DNA from: an uncultured Bacteroidia bacterium
GTDB lineage: Bacteria > Bacteroidota > Bacteroidia > Bacteroidales > UBA932
DNA: 46,332 nt
Assembly (NCBI GenBank): GCA_902797035.1
Contig: CADBRH010000047.1
Coordinates: 1 to 46,332 of the forward strand
Direction: 5' to 3'
In this document: piece by piece, positions 26,381 through 36,130 of the stretch
Position numbering within the stretch: the stretch's first letter is position 1
Layout: each line of letters begins with the position of its first letter
Position numbers and translations under genes: made by a program
The notes under the pieces: generated by a model
Told to the model about the DNA's origin: nothing
What the model saw: only the letters and a program-made list of their open reading frames with translations
Database searches by the model: none

Positions 26381-27304
26381 TTACAATAGCGTCCAGTCTT
26401 TCTCCACGCAGCTGGCGTGGTGCTCGGTGATACCCTTCTCGTCCATCCAACGACGTGTGTCGCGGGTCTTCAGCCAGGTGTGCTCAGGAGCGGGTTCCCA
26501 CACCCAAGAGGGTGTAGGCCAGAGGCAGGCGCGGAAGTTTATCGCCTTGTAGAACTCCTCCGAACAACCATTCTGGCCATGATGAGCCATCTGCATATAG
26601 TCGCAGTCGAGATATTCCTTATAGGCGGCGAGAACCTTGTCACCGCACTCTATCCCGGCGTCCCCGAGCATCACGACGCTTTTGGTATCGTCCCAGAAAC
26701 GGATGATCATCGACTGGTTGTTGTAGGGGTTGGTCCTGAACTCGGGGTTTGCCACTCCGAGGACCATTATCCCGATGCCGTCTATGTCGAAGCGTTGCCC
26801 GGGATTGTGGATATTCAGATAATCCACCTTGCCGATCACGTTGTCGAGGGCGTGATAATAACCTCTCGCGTTGGCGGCGCTTCCCGGCTCAAGGTCGAGA
26901 AACTCGTCCGCGACACGGGAATAAATCAACTTGTCCACCGTGACTCCTTGAGGGTCATTAAGAATGGTGATAAAGGCCTCCATGTGGTCCTCGTGCGGGT
27001 GAGTGATGAACCAAAGGTCAACATGCCCGCCGGTCTCCTTAATCTTCCCTCGGAGGTTGTCGGCGTCTGTGGCGAAACCTCCGTCAACCATTATCACCTT
27101 GCCTCCGGTGGTTTTGAACAGGTAGGAGTTACCGATCGTGTCAGTGGCGGACGAGATCTGCGTCATCGTGAAATGGCCCTTCTTCCTATCTCCGAACAGT
27201 TCCTTTTCCTTTTCGCTCCAGGAACCGGCCTTTGGAGCGCATCCGTTCAGGGCGAGGCCTGCCGCGGCCAATCCCGAAACCTTCATAAAAAATCTTCTGT
27301 CCAT
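26381..27304 (-). CDS. Tat-lipoprotein metallo-beta-lactamase-fold hydrolase
   Basis: This 307-residue protein has an N-terminal twin-arginine leader (DRRFFMKVSG) followed by a lipobox (LNGC, C22), suggesting Tat export and lipidation. The MBL metal motif THPHEDH is at 101-107, with further ligands expected in VMLGDAGIE and MAHHGQNG. The fold most resembles the ComEC/Rec2-type MBL group, whose members include phosphodiesterases. In this setting a phosphodiester or other ester on the glycan is a plausible target, but no activity can be read directly. Its leader nearly matches that of the unrelated metallophosphoesterase at 38890-39930. Confidence 0.82.
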   Translation of the reverse strand: MDRRFFMKVSGLAAAGLALNGCAPKAGSWSEKEKELFGDRKKGHFTMTQISSATDTIGNSYLFKTTGGKVIMVDGGFATDADNLRGKIKETGGHVDLWFITHPHEDHMEAFITILNDPQGVTVDKLIYSRVADEFLDLEPGSAANARGYYHALDNVIGKVDYLNIHNPGQRFDIDGIGIMVLGVANPEFRTNPYNNQSMIIRFWDDTKSVVMLGDAGIECGDKVLAAYKEYLDCDYMQMAHHGQNGCSEEFYKAINFRACLWPTPSWVWEPAPEHTWLKTRDTRRWMDEKGITEHHASCVEKDWTLL

Positions 27305-27334
27305 AATCAGTGTCTTTTATATGTTACTCTTTAA

Positions 27335-30300
27335 TCATTTCACCTCACCTCCGTTGACATAAACCCTTCCACCGTCAATCCTCTCCTCGGAGTTCTTCCC
27401 GAGCCAGACCTCGAACCAACCTTCCTCTACGCCGAACTTCAAATCCTTGTCCCACATGGCGAAACGACGGTACGGGACCTCAATCTCGACAACCTTGGAC
27501 TCCCCGGGAGCCAGGGTCACCCGTTTGAACGCGGCAAGTTCCTTCATGGGCCTCACCACCGACGCGAGCTCGTCATGAATATAAACCTGCACGACCTCGT
27601 CGCCCTCAACGGATCCCGTGTTCGTGACGGTCACCCCGACCTTCAACGGCTCACCTTCCGCTAAGGACTCTGCGGCATGGAAGTCACTGTATTCGAATGT
27701 GGTATAATTAAGACCGTAGCCAAACGGGAAAAGCGGCTTGCCGTCATTCTCGACATAGCCGTACCCGCGGCCGCTCGGCTTGATCGAATAGTACATGGGG
27801 TTCTGTCCAATACTTTTGGCCCAGCTCATAGGGAGCCGGCCTCCCGGAGAGCGCTTACCGGTCAGGACGTCGGCTATCGCCGCTCCGCCCTGCTCACCTG
27901 AGTACCAAGCCTCAAGAACGGCCGCCGCCCCGTCAACCCAATCGGTAATGTCGATGACAGCCCCGTTGTGAAGCACAACGACGACCGGCTTGCCAGTGGC
28001 GATAAGGTCCCTTACCATTCTCTCCTGATCAATCTCTATCTTGACATCGCTCTGGTCCGCGATAATGACGGCGTCCGTTTTCTCCCGGTTCCGGCTCTCA
28101 TGGGCGGATGGCATCTTGAAGCTGCTCCTGTCACTACCTTCCTCCTCTGTTATGGTAGGGAAGAAAAGCAGTACGTCGCAAGACCTGGCCAAAGGCCCCA
28201 CATTCTGGCCGTTTCTGTTCAATATTACCTCGGCTGATCCTTCGAACGCCTTCCTCAGGCCATCATAAGGGGTCACCCCGTCACCTCTCCAGCCGCCACG
28301 GCCGCCGCTGTAATCACCAACGTTCAGGATATCAGCGGCAGGGCCGAAGACACCTATCCTCTTGACACAGCCCGGTTTAAGGGGTAATATCCCGTCATTC
28401 TTCAGGAGGGTCATCGCCTTCACGGCGGCCTCGCGGGCGAGCGCCCTATGCTCAGGGCTACGGACCACTTTGGCGGCGTTCTCCGGATCGGCGAAAGGAT
28501 CGTCGAACAGTCCCAGTTGGAACTTGATCTTCAAAACCCTGCGGACACTCTCATCTAAGACCTTCTCGCTTATCTTCCCTTCTTTCACCATATTCAGAAG
28601 ATTCGAGCTCGTGTTGGCGAGTTGGATGTCCAGTCCGTTATTCAGGCACATGGCCAGCGCGTCATCTGGCGTGGGGGCCATCTTGTGACCCGAACTGACT
28701 ATTTCCACGCCGCCGTAATCGGAGACCACAATACCCTCGAAACCCCACTCGTCTTTAAGAATATCTTTCAACAATCTGGAGTCGCGGCTGGCGGGGATCC
28801 CGTCGACCGAGTTGTAGGCGGCCATGACTCCTCTGGCCCCTCCTTCCTGGACACAGGCCCTGAAAGGCTCTAGATATACCTCGCGCAGGACTCTCCAAGA
28901 CATCGGGGACGCGAAAGAGTCGTGACCTCCCTCCCCGTAATTGTCAACGAAATGCTTGGGGGTGGCGACTACCCCTCCTTCCTCCAAGGCTTTAACATAG
29001 GCGACGCCCATCAATGAGTTGAGCAGGACATCCTCGCCGTAGCTCTCCTGTCCCCTCCCCCAACGCTGGTCCCGGGTGATGTTGACGACCGGGGCGTAAA
29101 CCTGGCGCACACCGACCGCCCTCAGCTCCTCCGCCACAACCTGGCCTACCTTATAGTAGAAATCATCATCGAAGGTGGCCGCCATGCCTATGCTCTGCGG
29201 AAAACAGGTGGCGTTACCCCACTGGGCGCCGTGCAGGGCCTCTCCATGCTGGAGAACAGGAATACCCCAACGGTTCGACTCGATGGATCGGCGTGTGTCC
29301 TCGTTGATACGCTCGGCGACAGACTTGGGGTCATTGGGCAGACCTCCCTCCCAAAGGAAATGCCCGATGTTGCGGACATGACCCTTGGTGTAGTCCCTTT
29401 TCTGGAAATACTCGTCCATGAAAAGGAGCTGGGCGCTTATCTGACTCACTTTCTCCTCGACGGACATGTGGCTCATAAGGTCCTTAACCCTCTTGTCCAC
29501 AGGGAGATTCTTGTCGCGATACTTGAAATCGCCCGCCAACACAGGGGCTACCGCGCCGAGGTCAAGTTTATGTTCCCCGGGGCCGAGAGTGACGTTGGTA
29601 TGGGCCCAAGGCACATTGACATCGGCGACTGAACCTTGAGGGACCGTGACATCAAGCCTCGCCTTGTCTCCCGAACGCTTGAAAGCCACCTTCACGATAC
29701 CGGTCACTGTCGGGAACGAGAGGGAGCAGTCATCGAAGATGAACTTGTCAGGACTGACGGAGAATCTCTTCCAACCAGCCTCGAGCGGATAGACCCCGAA
29801 CATCTTGGTGGGGAACACGGCCAGCGGGCCGCCGCTCCACGCGTGGTTGACAGAGCCGCAATCCCAGTCGCCATCCACGCCGACATTCCAGTTCTCGAAC
29901 AAGGTGTCGTGGTCCGGATGCTCCACCATGAAGGCGTAGCGTCTCTTGGTCCTATCAAGGGCGTAGTCCCCGTGCCCTATGGCGAACAGGGCCTCCATCA
30001 CGTATTTCTCCATGTAAGGACTGGCGTGTTCCTCGTTCTTGAACACCTCGAAGAGGGCGTCGTGTTTGTCCTCCCCGGCTATCCCGGCGAGAACCGCCAA
30101 GGCGTTGACCCTGTCGTCGGTCTCACCTTTGTAATCAGGATGGCGGTAACAGGTCCCCGTCCAGGCGACCTTGTTGATGGCGTCGCGCAGGGCTACCATC
30201 TGGTTCCAGAACTCACCTCCCTCATCCGGCTTCCCTATAAGGTCAGCCATGTCGGAAATAGATTGAAGGGCAAGGCAATACCACATAGCCTGCAGGAGAC

Positions 30301-31786
30301 GCATGTCGCGGTTGTCGCCCCAGTCGCCCCAGTTCCAATCGCCCTCATGCCACTCGGTCAAGCCGTCAGTCCCCATCTTGTAGGTGGCGAGGTATCTCTT
30401 CACCGCGGGATAGACATGCTCGATAGTCTCCTTGTCGCCGGTGTTCATGTAATATGTCCAGAAGCCGTAGCGCCCGACGGCGGCGAGCATCTGGCAGGGA
30501 AGCTCTACACCGTAGTTCCCGGGAATCGGGGAGAAAATGATGTCATCCGGCCTCTGCCAGTCGCAAAGCTCACGGATACCCTTCCTCACCAGCGCGTGTA
30601 GGGAGGGGGAATAGGTGTAGAAGCACTCCCCGAGGATGGTGACTATGTCTCCCCACCACTGTCCTCTCTCACGGTCAGGGCAGTCGAAGAAATTATCCCT
30701 CGCATTGACGTAAATTGTCCGTAAACCCTTATCCCAGAATTTATTGAAGAAAGGATCATCGCAAATGAACACTCCGTCGGGAGCGGTGTCATAACCGGTC
30801 TCCCTATAGCTGACGGCCTTAACCACGGCCCCGTGGTCGACGGTCAGGATGATCCTCTGGCCGTTCATCCAGCCGTAGGACTCATATTCCTGAGCCCCGG
30901 CCTTGGTGATGTACTCGGCCCTGACACACTCCTCCCCGACCTTGGCGTGGTCAGTCTCGATGAGGATCCGGCGGCCGCCCTTGTCTGCCTCCACGGAAAT
31001 GACCGGTGTCATCTGCATATTATGGGGAAGAAGGGCTATGACGGTGTCGCGCTCGGCCCCCGGGTGTGTCTCGAACTCAGCTGCTTTGATCCCGAAGTCC
31101 GTCCACATGGGGACAGGACGTCTGTGCAGGTCTCCCAAAGTACTCTCCACAACCACGGCGGGAGAGAATCCCTCATGCTCGCCGTTCCGCCAGTCACCGA
31201 TGTCCTCACGGGCGTCGAACAGGACGCTGGACTCGGAAAGCCTGTAATTCGGGGTAGGACAATGGGCGGTGCCGTAGGCCGGAAGAACCCGGCCGAGCCA
31301 ACCCTCATCGACACTAAGACCCAGAGCCGGGCAGTCGAGCCAAATCTGGGGCTTATCGCTGGTCTTATGCGAGAAGCCGTCTTTCCCGAAATAACACAGG
31401 AGTATGGCTATCCGGTTCTCACCCTCCTTGAGATAAGGGGCGAGGTCCACCTCGTCGAAGTAGCTGTCCCTCGGATTGGGGCCTCTTTTGAGACCTCCCT
31501 CGAAGACGGCCAACTCCCCGTTGACCCACAGCCAGTATTTACTGTCCACCGCTATCCTGGCCGGAGCGGACCCGGGGACATCCTCTATGGTGATATCCTT
31601 CCGGAAAGCCAGCCACTGGTTAGGGACACCAGGCTCGGCGTCCATGGCGGTAATGGTACGGCTCTGGGTGATGACCTCGGAGACAGGCACAAAGAACGGC
31701 TCTATCTCATTCACCTTTTCCGTCCTCCCGCAAGAGACAGCGGTGAGGGCAAGGGAGAGCGACAACAACAGGACGATTCTTCTCAT
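27335..31786 (-). CDS. GH78-GH3 fusion lipoprotein: alpha-L-rhamnosidase-like plus beta-glycosidase
   Basis: A single uninterrupted 1483-residue frame has a lipobox AVSC (C19). Residues about 40-745 form a GH78-type enzyme: beta-sandwich (WLWVNGELAVFEGG near 85-98), then the (alpha/alpha)6 block with DCPDRERGQWWGD at 368-380 and NHAWSGGPLAVFPTKMFG at 647-664. Residues about 750-1483 are a full GH3: RYRDKN-like start, TPKHFVDNYGEGG (942-954), nucleophile D1023 in VVSDYGG, acid/base region EEEGSDRSSF (1214-1223), and a fibronectin-III-like end. Both halves keep their key residues, so this is probably bifunctional rather than decayed. The joint lies near position 29540. It could remove rhamnose and then the beta-linked sugar beneath it. 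Confidence 0.9.
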   Translation of the reverse strand: MRRIVLLLSLSLALTAVSCGRTEKVNEIEPFFVPVSEVITQSRTITAMDAEPGVPNQWLAFRKDITIEDVPGSAPARIAVDSKYWLWVNGELAVFEGGLKRGPNPRDSYFDEVDLAPYLKEGENRIAILLCYFGKDGFSHKTSDKPQIWLDCPALGLSVDEGWLGRVLPAYGTAHCPTPNYRLSESSVLFDAREDIGDWRNGEHEGFSPAVVVESTLGDLHRRPVPMWTDFGIKAAEFETHPGAERDTVIALLPHNMQMTPVISVEADKGGRRILIETDHAKVGEECVRAEYITKAGAQEYESYGWMNGQRIILTVDHGAVVKAVSYRETGYDTAPDGVFICDDPFFNKFWDKGLRTIYVNARDNFFDCPDRERGQWWGDIVTILGECFYTYSPSLHALVRKGIRELCDWQRPDDIIFSPIPGNYGVELPCQMLAAVGRYGFWTYYMNTGDKETIEHVYPAVKRYLATYKMGTDGLTEWHEGDWNWGDWGDNRDMRLLQAMWYCLALQSISDMADLIGKPDEGGEFWNQMVALRDAINKVAWTGTCYRHPDYKGETDDRVNALAVLAGIAGEDKHDALFEVFKNEEHASPYMEKYVMEALFAIGHGDYALDRTKRRYAFMVEHPDHDTLFENWNVGVDGDWDCGSVNHAWSGGPLAVFPTKMFGVYPLEAGWKRFSVSPDKFIFDDCSLSFPTVTGIVKVAFKRSGDKARLDVTVPQGSVADVNVPWAHTNVTLGPGEHKLDLGAVAPVLAGDFKYRDKNLPVDKRVKDLMSHMSVEEKVSQISAQLLFMDEYFQKRDYTKGHVRNIGHFLWEGGLPNDPKSVAERINEDTRRSIESNRWGIPVLQHGEALHGAQWGNATCFPQSIGMAATFDDDFYYKVGQVVAEELRAVGVRQVYAPVVNITRDQRWGRGQESYGEDVLLNSLMGVAYVKALEEGGVVATPKHFVDNYGEGGHDSFASPMSWRVLREVYLEPFRACVQEGGARGVMAAYNSVDGIPASRDSRLLKDILKDEWGFEGIVVSDYGGVEIVSSGHKMAPTPDDALAMCLNNGLDIQLANTSSNLLNMVKEGKISEKVLDESVRRVLKIKFQLGLFDDPFADPENAAKVVRSPEHRALAREAAVKAMTLLKNDGILPLKPGCVKRIGVFGPAADILNVGDYSGGRGGWRGDGVTPYDGLRKAFEGSAEVILNRNGQNVGPLARSCDVLLFFPTITEEEGSDRSSFKMPSAHESRNREKTDAVIIADQSDVKIEIDQERMVRDLIATGKPVVVVLHNGAVIDITDWVDGAAAVLEAWYSGEQGGAAIADVLTGKRSPGGRLPMSWAKSIGQNPMYYSIKPSGRGYGYVENDGKPLFPFGYGLNYTTFEYSDFHAAESLAEGEPLKVGVTVTNTGSVEGDEVVQVYIHDELASVVRPMKELAAFKRVTLAPGESKVVEIEVPYRRFAMWDKDLKFGVEEGWFEVWLGKNSEERIDGGRVYVNGGEVK

Positions 31787-31796
31787 GATTAGCTGA

Positions 31797-34175
31797 TTAT
31801 TTGAATATAAACGGCTTCCCGGCCTTGAAGGAGACTTTCTTACGCTTGTCTCCGTATCGGACGATGTGTTTCCCGGAGAAATCGGGGACTATGGTGGCGG
31901 ACTCGATGACCCCGTCTTTCCATGTGATGTCCACGGTGTAACCTCCCCTTGCCCTAAGCCCTTTCACGGTGCCGTCGCTCCACCAGGAAGGCAGGGCGGG
32001 AAGCAGGTGGATCTCTCCGGCGTGGGACTGGAGAAGCATCTCGGCTATTCCCGCCGTCCCTCCGAAATTACCGTCGATCTGGAACGGCGGATGGGTGTCG
32101 AAAAGGTTGTTCTGGGTCGATTTCCCAAGCAAAGCCTTGACATTGGCCCCTGCCTCCTCTCCATCCCTCAGGCGGGCGTAGAAATTTATCAGCCACGCCC
32201 TGCTCCAGCCGGTGTACGATCCCTGACGGGTGACGGGATCCTCATTGTACTTGCGCCTGCGCTCGATCGTGCGCTTGGCGGCGGCGAAAAGCTCCGGATT
32301 CTTGTCCGTGATGACAGTGCCAGGGTGCAGACCGAAGAGGTGGGACATGTGACGATGTCCCGGCTCCACCTCCTCGTAATCCTCGATCCACTCCTGGATG
32401 GTGTCGTAGCGCTTACCGATCTTGATCGGCGGCAGCTTGCCTATCGCCTCCTTGACCTTTGCCTTGAACCCTGGGTCGTCCCCGAGGATGTCGCAGGCCT
32501 CGACGCAAGCCCCGAACAGCTCGGCGGCTATCTCGATGTCCATCGTGGCGGAATATGTCAGGTTGAAGGTCTTGCCGTCAGGCATCCTATAGGCGTTCTC
32601 CGGCGAGTTCGAGGGAGCGGTCGCGAGATAACCGTTCTTGTCGGTCACCATGAACGAGAGCAAGAACTCGGCGGCCTCTTTCATCGCCGGATAGGCGTGG
32701 GTCCTGAGATATTCCTTGTCACCGGTAAAACGGTAATGCTCCCAAAGATGCAGAGTAAGCCAGGGTCCGGCGATCGGGAAGGTTCCCCAGCCTACACCGT
32801 CGCTGATGGAGGTGTGGCCGAAAAGGTCCGCCACATGGTTGACGGTCCAGCCCTCCGCTCCGAAAGTCTTCCTGGCCGTGACTCTTCCGGGCACCCGTAT
32901 CGCGTTGATCCAGTTGGAGAATGGGATCACTGTCTCGGAAAGGTTGCATACCTCGGCGGGCCAGTAATTCATCTGGATATTGATGTTCGTGTGATAGTCG
33001 GCGTTCCAGGGGGCGTTGATGTCCTGGTTCCATATTCCCTGAAGATTTGCGGGAAGTCTTCCCGGAGCCCTGGAGGAACCCGCCAGCAGGTAGCGGCCGT
33101 ACTGGAAATAGAGGGCCGCCAAAGCCGGATCGGAACCTCCCTCCTTCATCTTGACGAGCCTCTCGTCGGTCGGGATATCCCCCATCGAAGGGTCCCCGAG
33201 CGTCAGGGACACCCGGCCTATCACAGCCTGATGATCCTCTACATGACGGTTTTTGAGAATATCATAACCAACACCTTCCACAGCGCTCACCTGCTTCCGG
33301 CAGAGAGCGTCGGGATCGATTGAGCGGTCGAAGTTCAGTTTTGAGAAGTTGTAGTCGGTGTTCATGGCGATGTACACCACAACCTTGTCGGCCTCGCTGA
33401 CATAGATCGAGTTGCCGGCGACGGTGACATTCCCGCCCTCGCTGACAGCCTTGATCCTGCCCGCGAATCTCATGTGAGGCCCCGGCTCCCCCTGTCCATG
33501 GTCAGGCAGGTCGATGATCTGGCCAGAGACGGCCAACGTGCCGGGCCCCTCGGGATAGACGGCGGCGTTCTCCTCCCTCTTGTAGCTCATTTTGAACGAC
33601 AAGGATCCCGGATGGTCGGCGGAGAGGCTGATCACGAGGACATTGTCCGGGGCGGATGAGAACACCTCCCGGGAGAACTTGACTCCCCCCGCGGCGAAAG
33701 AGGTGGAGGCGACGCCACTCATCAGGTCCAGGGAACGCTCATAAGCGGTAATCCCGTCCGGATAGAAGCCTTTGGCGTCGTCGGAGCCCCTTTCGAAGAA
33801 ATCGATGTCCACCTCCCCGAAAGTCTGGTAGGAGCGGATCCTCATAGGGTCGCCCGCCAGGTTTTTCTGGGCCATATCGTTGGCCTCGGCGATCTTCCCG
33901 TCCAGCAGAAGCGCCTGGATCTTGGGCATCACCGCCGCGGCGTCAGCGTTACCGTCCTGGGGGCAACCGGCCCAAAGGCTTTCCTCATTCAACTGGATGG
34001 TCTCGTTCCACGGGTCCCCGAAAATCATCGCCCCTATTCTTCCGTTACCCACCGGAAGAGCCTCGTTCCAATCCTTGGCCGGCTGGCGATACCACAGCAT
34101 GGTCGTCTTGTCCTGTCCGAAAAGCGACCCTCCAGCCAGAATCAGGCAAACTATCACTATTCTCCTTATTATCAT
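31797..34175 (-). CDS. GH95 alpha-L-fucosidase or alpha-L-galactosidase
   Basis: This 792-residue protein has a Sec signal (cleavage about residue 20, LFGQ) and no lipobox. The N-terminal beta domain opens with the GH95 signature EALPVGNGRIGAMIFGD (38-54) and NEESLWAG. The (alpha/alpha)6 domain carries N397 and N399 in YHTNINIQMNYWPAE, a likely acid E526 in SNSPENAY, and a conserved Asp in QIDGNFGGTAGI, matching the catalytic set of bifidobacterial AfcA. Most family members act on alpha-1,2-L-fucose; some PUL members prefer alpha-L-galactose, and the sequence alone does not let me decide. It lies 10 nt before the GH78-GH3 fusion. Confidence 0.93.
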   Translation of the reverse strand: MIIRRIVIVCLILAGGSLFGQDKTTMLWYRQPAKDWNEALPVGNGRIGAMIFGDPWNETIQLNEESLWAGCPQDGNADAAAVMPKIQALLLDGKIAEANDMAQKNLAGDPMRIRSYQTFGEVDIDFFERGSDDAKGFYPDGITAYERSLDLMSGVASTSFAAGGVKFSREVFSSAPDNVLVISLSADHPGSLSFKMSYKREENAAVYPEGPGTLAVSGQIIDLPDHGQGEPGPHMRFAGRIKAVSEGGNVTVAGNSIYVSEADKVVVYIAMNTDYNFSKLNFDRSIDPDALCRKQVSAVEGVGYDILKNRHVEDHQAVIGRVSLTLGDPSMGDIPTDERLVKMKEGGSDPALAALYFQYGRYLLAGSSRAPGRLPANLQGIWNQDINAPWNADYHTNINIQMNYWPAEVCNLSETVIPFSNWINAIRVPGRVTARKTFGAEGWTVNHVADLFGHTSISDGVGWGTFPIAGPWLTLHLWEHYRFTGDKEYLRTHAYPAMKEAAEFLLSFMVTDKNGYLATAPSNSPENAYRMPDGKTFNLTYSATMDIEIAAELFGACVEACDILGDDPGFKAKVKEAIGKLPPIKIGKRYDTIQEWIEDYEEVEPGHRHMSHLFGLHPGTVITDKNPELFAAAKRTIERRRKYNEDPVTRQGSYTGWSRAWLINFYARLRDGEEAGANVKALLGKSTQNNLFDTHPPFQIDGNFGGTAGIAEMLLQSHAGEIHLLPALPSWWSDGTVKGLRARGGYTVDITWKDGVIESATIVPDFSGKHIVRYGDKRKKVSFKAGKPFIFK

Positions 34176-34198
34176 GTGGTTAATTATCCTTCAATCAG

Positions 34199-36130
34199 TT
34201 ATTTCCTGAATATAAAACGGTAGTTGAACCTTCGGTTCGGCGCCGAGTCCCCGCTGATGCAAAGCGAGATCGGGTCCACAAGCACACCGGGATTGTCCGC
34301 CCACTTGAAGTCGAACTCGACATTCCTTCCACTTATCCCGAGGACCGTGGAGGGGATGGCCAATTCCAGCTGGTCGCCAGAAACCGAATAAGGCACCTCG
34401 GCGACAGGGGTCCATTCCCCATCGGAATATTTCATGACAGTGGTCTTGGACCCGTCAACGACCTTCCTGTTGACAAGGAAATCATAGCCGAACCATCCGG
34501 TCGAGGGATCCTTGTCGGCGTCGATGAGCAGGAGCATCCAGTCAGGGTCCGAGCTGGGGGTGATGTCCGAGCCGCATTTGACGTGGAAACAGACATCCCC
34601 GTCCCTCGTCATAGCGACTTTGGCGTCCTGGATGTCGTTCCTTCCGGTGGAATCGGTATAATGCAGTCCCCCGTAGCCGTCGGCGTCCCGGAACGTGACA
34701 TCCCCTCGGGTGTCCCGGTAAACCACCTTGACCTTATCCCAATCGGCGAAAGATCCGTCGATGGTGATCCTCTTGAAACCCTTGTTCACCGGAATCGGCC
34801 TCACGCCCTTGTAACGGCGGATGTTCTCGGCCATCTGCATGTAGTAGTTGTCCGTGTAGCCGCCCTTCATGGGCTGGATCGTGCGGTTGAACTCGGCGTT
34901 ATACTGGTCTATGAAGACGAAGGGGTTCTCCGGACGACGCAGGAACTCTGTCTTGCCGCCCCTGCCCCACATTCCGGCTGTCCACTCGTTCCAGTCGTTA
35001 AGGTACAAGAACTCGGGGTCGCCGGCTATCGCGTCGTCCCACCTGTCCTGGAAATAAATCCCATAACCCTCGGGACGCTCCACTGTCTTCCCGAGCCAGG
35101 GGACATATGTCGGGACAGGCATGTCACGCTCGTCGAGCTCAGGCTCCCCGGCCTCTTTCGTCCAAGACTTGCCCACACCTATCGGGGCAGGGCTGTCCTG
35201 CAGGCGCACAGGGTGCTGCGCGGGAGTCACAGCCGCCTCCTCCAATTTGCCGTTGTGCTTGGAAAGCAACTCCTTAGGACTCATGTTGATGATGTTGGTG
35301 TCGGCCATCGAATAGCCGAAACTCCAATAGTCCTCGGTCCCGATGTACCGTACCCCTCTCTCCTGGTAGAAGCCCCACCACATGTTGCGTAGGGTGAAGA
35401 AGTCGAATATCTCGGGAGGATAGTCAGCCGCGGTGGTCTCGTAGGTGCCGTTGGCGTCTTTGGAGGGGTTGGCGTTGTAGAGGAGCAGGGGCTTCCCGTC
35501 CCAATAGAACCAGAGCTCTGGGTACTTGTTAACCTTGTAATAGCGCTCGTACAGGGACTTAACGACATCCACGGGCTTGTTGTTGTAGGACCAGAACACG
35601 AACTGGGGAGTCTTGTTCCCCTCGGCCCGCATCTTCATCATCGTGGAGAACAGGATCTCCCACTCGTCCCAATAGCAGACACCGTTCGTCACATCCATCA
35701 CCAGCACGTCGATACCGGCATCCTGAAGCATCGAGATGTCTTTCCTGATCACCCACTCGTCCTGGCTGAGGAAATAGCCCATCTCGGGCTCTCCCCAATG
35801 GTACATCCCGTACTTCCAGAGAGGGTTCTTGTCGTCGAACCTCGCGGAGGGGTCCTCCTGGAGGATCTTGGTAACATCGGTGTAGGGTCCCGGAAGGTCA
35901 TGGTTGCCCTTGCCGTGCCATGTGATGTAGAAAATGCCGGTGACCCGCCGATGGTCTATCTTGACCTTACCCACCGAGTCAATCAGGGGCATCTGCCTCC
36001 CAAGAGCGTCGACACCCACCCAGGTGTCGCTCATGAGGTCGGTCGGATCCGAGGCGGGAGTCACCCCGCAAGCGGCCAGAAGCGGGACCAGGGCCAACAG
36101 GAACAGTTTGGACAACTTCTTCATATTCAT
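34199..36130 (-). CDS. Lipoprotein GH71/99-like TIM-barrel protein with C-terminal CBM9-like domain
   Basis: This 643-residue protein has a lipobox LAAC (C21). The catalytic-like domain (about 60-440) has ITWHGKGNHDLPGPYTDV, HWGEPEMGYF (111-120), DVLVMDVTNG (141-150) and LNDWNEWTAG (377-386); the last corresponds to the region of the active-site glutamates in GH99-like proteins. The C-terminal domain (about 455-643) begins ITIDGSFADWDKV, typical of CBM9/DOMON-like sandwiches. It starts with no gap after GH43. An exo- or endo-acting glycosidase role fits, but this branch has no activity I can name. Confidence 0.78.
   Translation of the reverse strand: MNMKKLSKLFLLALVPLLAACGVTPASDPTDLMSDTWVGVDALGRQMPLIDSVGKVKIDHRRVTGIFYITWHGKGNHDLPGPYTDVTKILQEDPSARFDDKNPLWKYGMYHWGEPEMGYFLSQDEWVIRKDISMLQDAGIDVLVMDVTNGVCYWDEWEILFSTMMKMRAEGNKTPQFVFWSYNNKPVDVVKSLYERYYKVNKYPELWFYWDGKPLLLYNANPSKDANGTYETTAADYPPEIFDFFTLRNMWWGFYQERGVRYIGTEDYWSFGYSMADTNIINMSPKELLSKHNGKLEEAAVTPAQHPVRLQDSPAPIGVGKSWTKEAGEPELDERDMPVPTYVPWLGKTVERPEGYGIYFQDRWDDAIAGDPEFLYLNDWNEWTAGMWGRGGKTEFLRRPENPFVFIDQYNAEFNRTIQPMKGGYTDNYYMQMAENIRRYKGVRPIPVNKGFKRITIDGSFADWDKVKVVYRDTRGDVTFRDADGYGGLHYTDSTGRNDIQDAKVAMTRDGDVCFHVKCGSDITPSSDPDWMLLLIDADKDPSTGWFGYDFLVNRKVVDGSKTTVMKYSDGEWTPVAEVPYSVSGDQLELAIPSTVLGISGRNVEFDFKWADNPGVLVDPISLCISGDSAPNRRFNYRFIFRK

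Noticed and set aside
29636-30601. Plus-strand open frame opposite the GH78 half of the fusion
   Set aside because: It is antisense to conserved GH78 coding sequence and shows no family trait or plausible start region.
31866-33323. Long plus-strand open frame (485 codons) within GH95
   Set aside because: It lies wholly opposite a clear GH95 gene with all family motifs. It has no recognisable domain or signal, and its arginine/valine/glycine-rich make-up is that of a shadow frame in GC-rich DNA.
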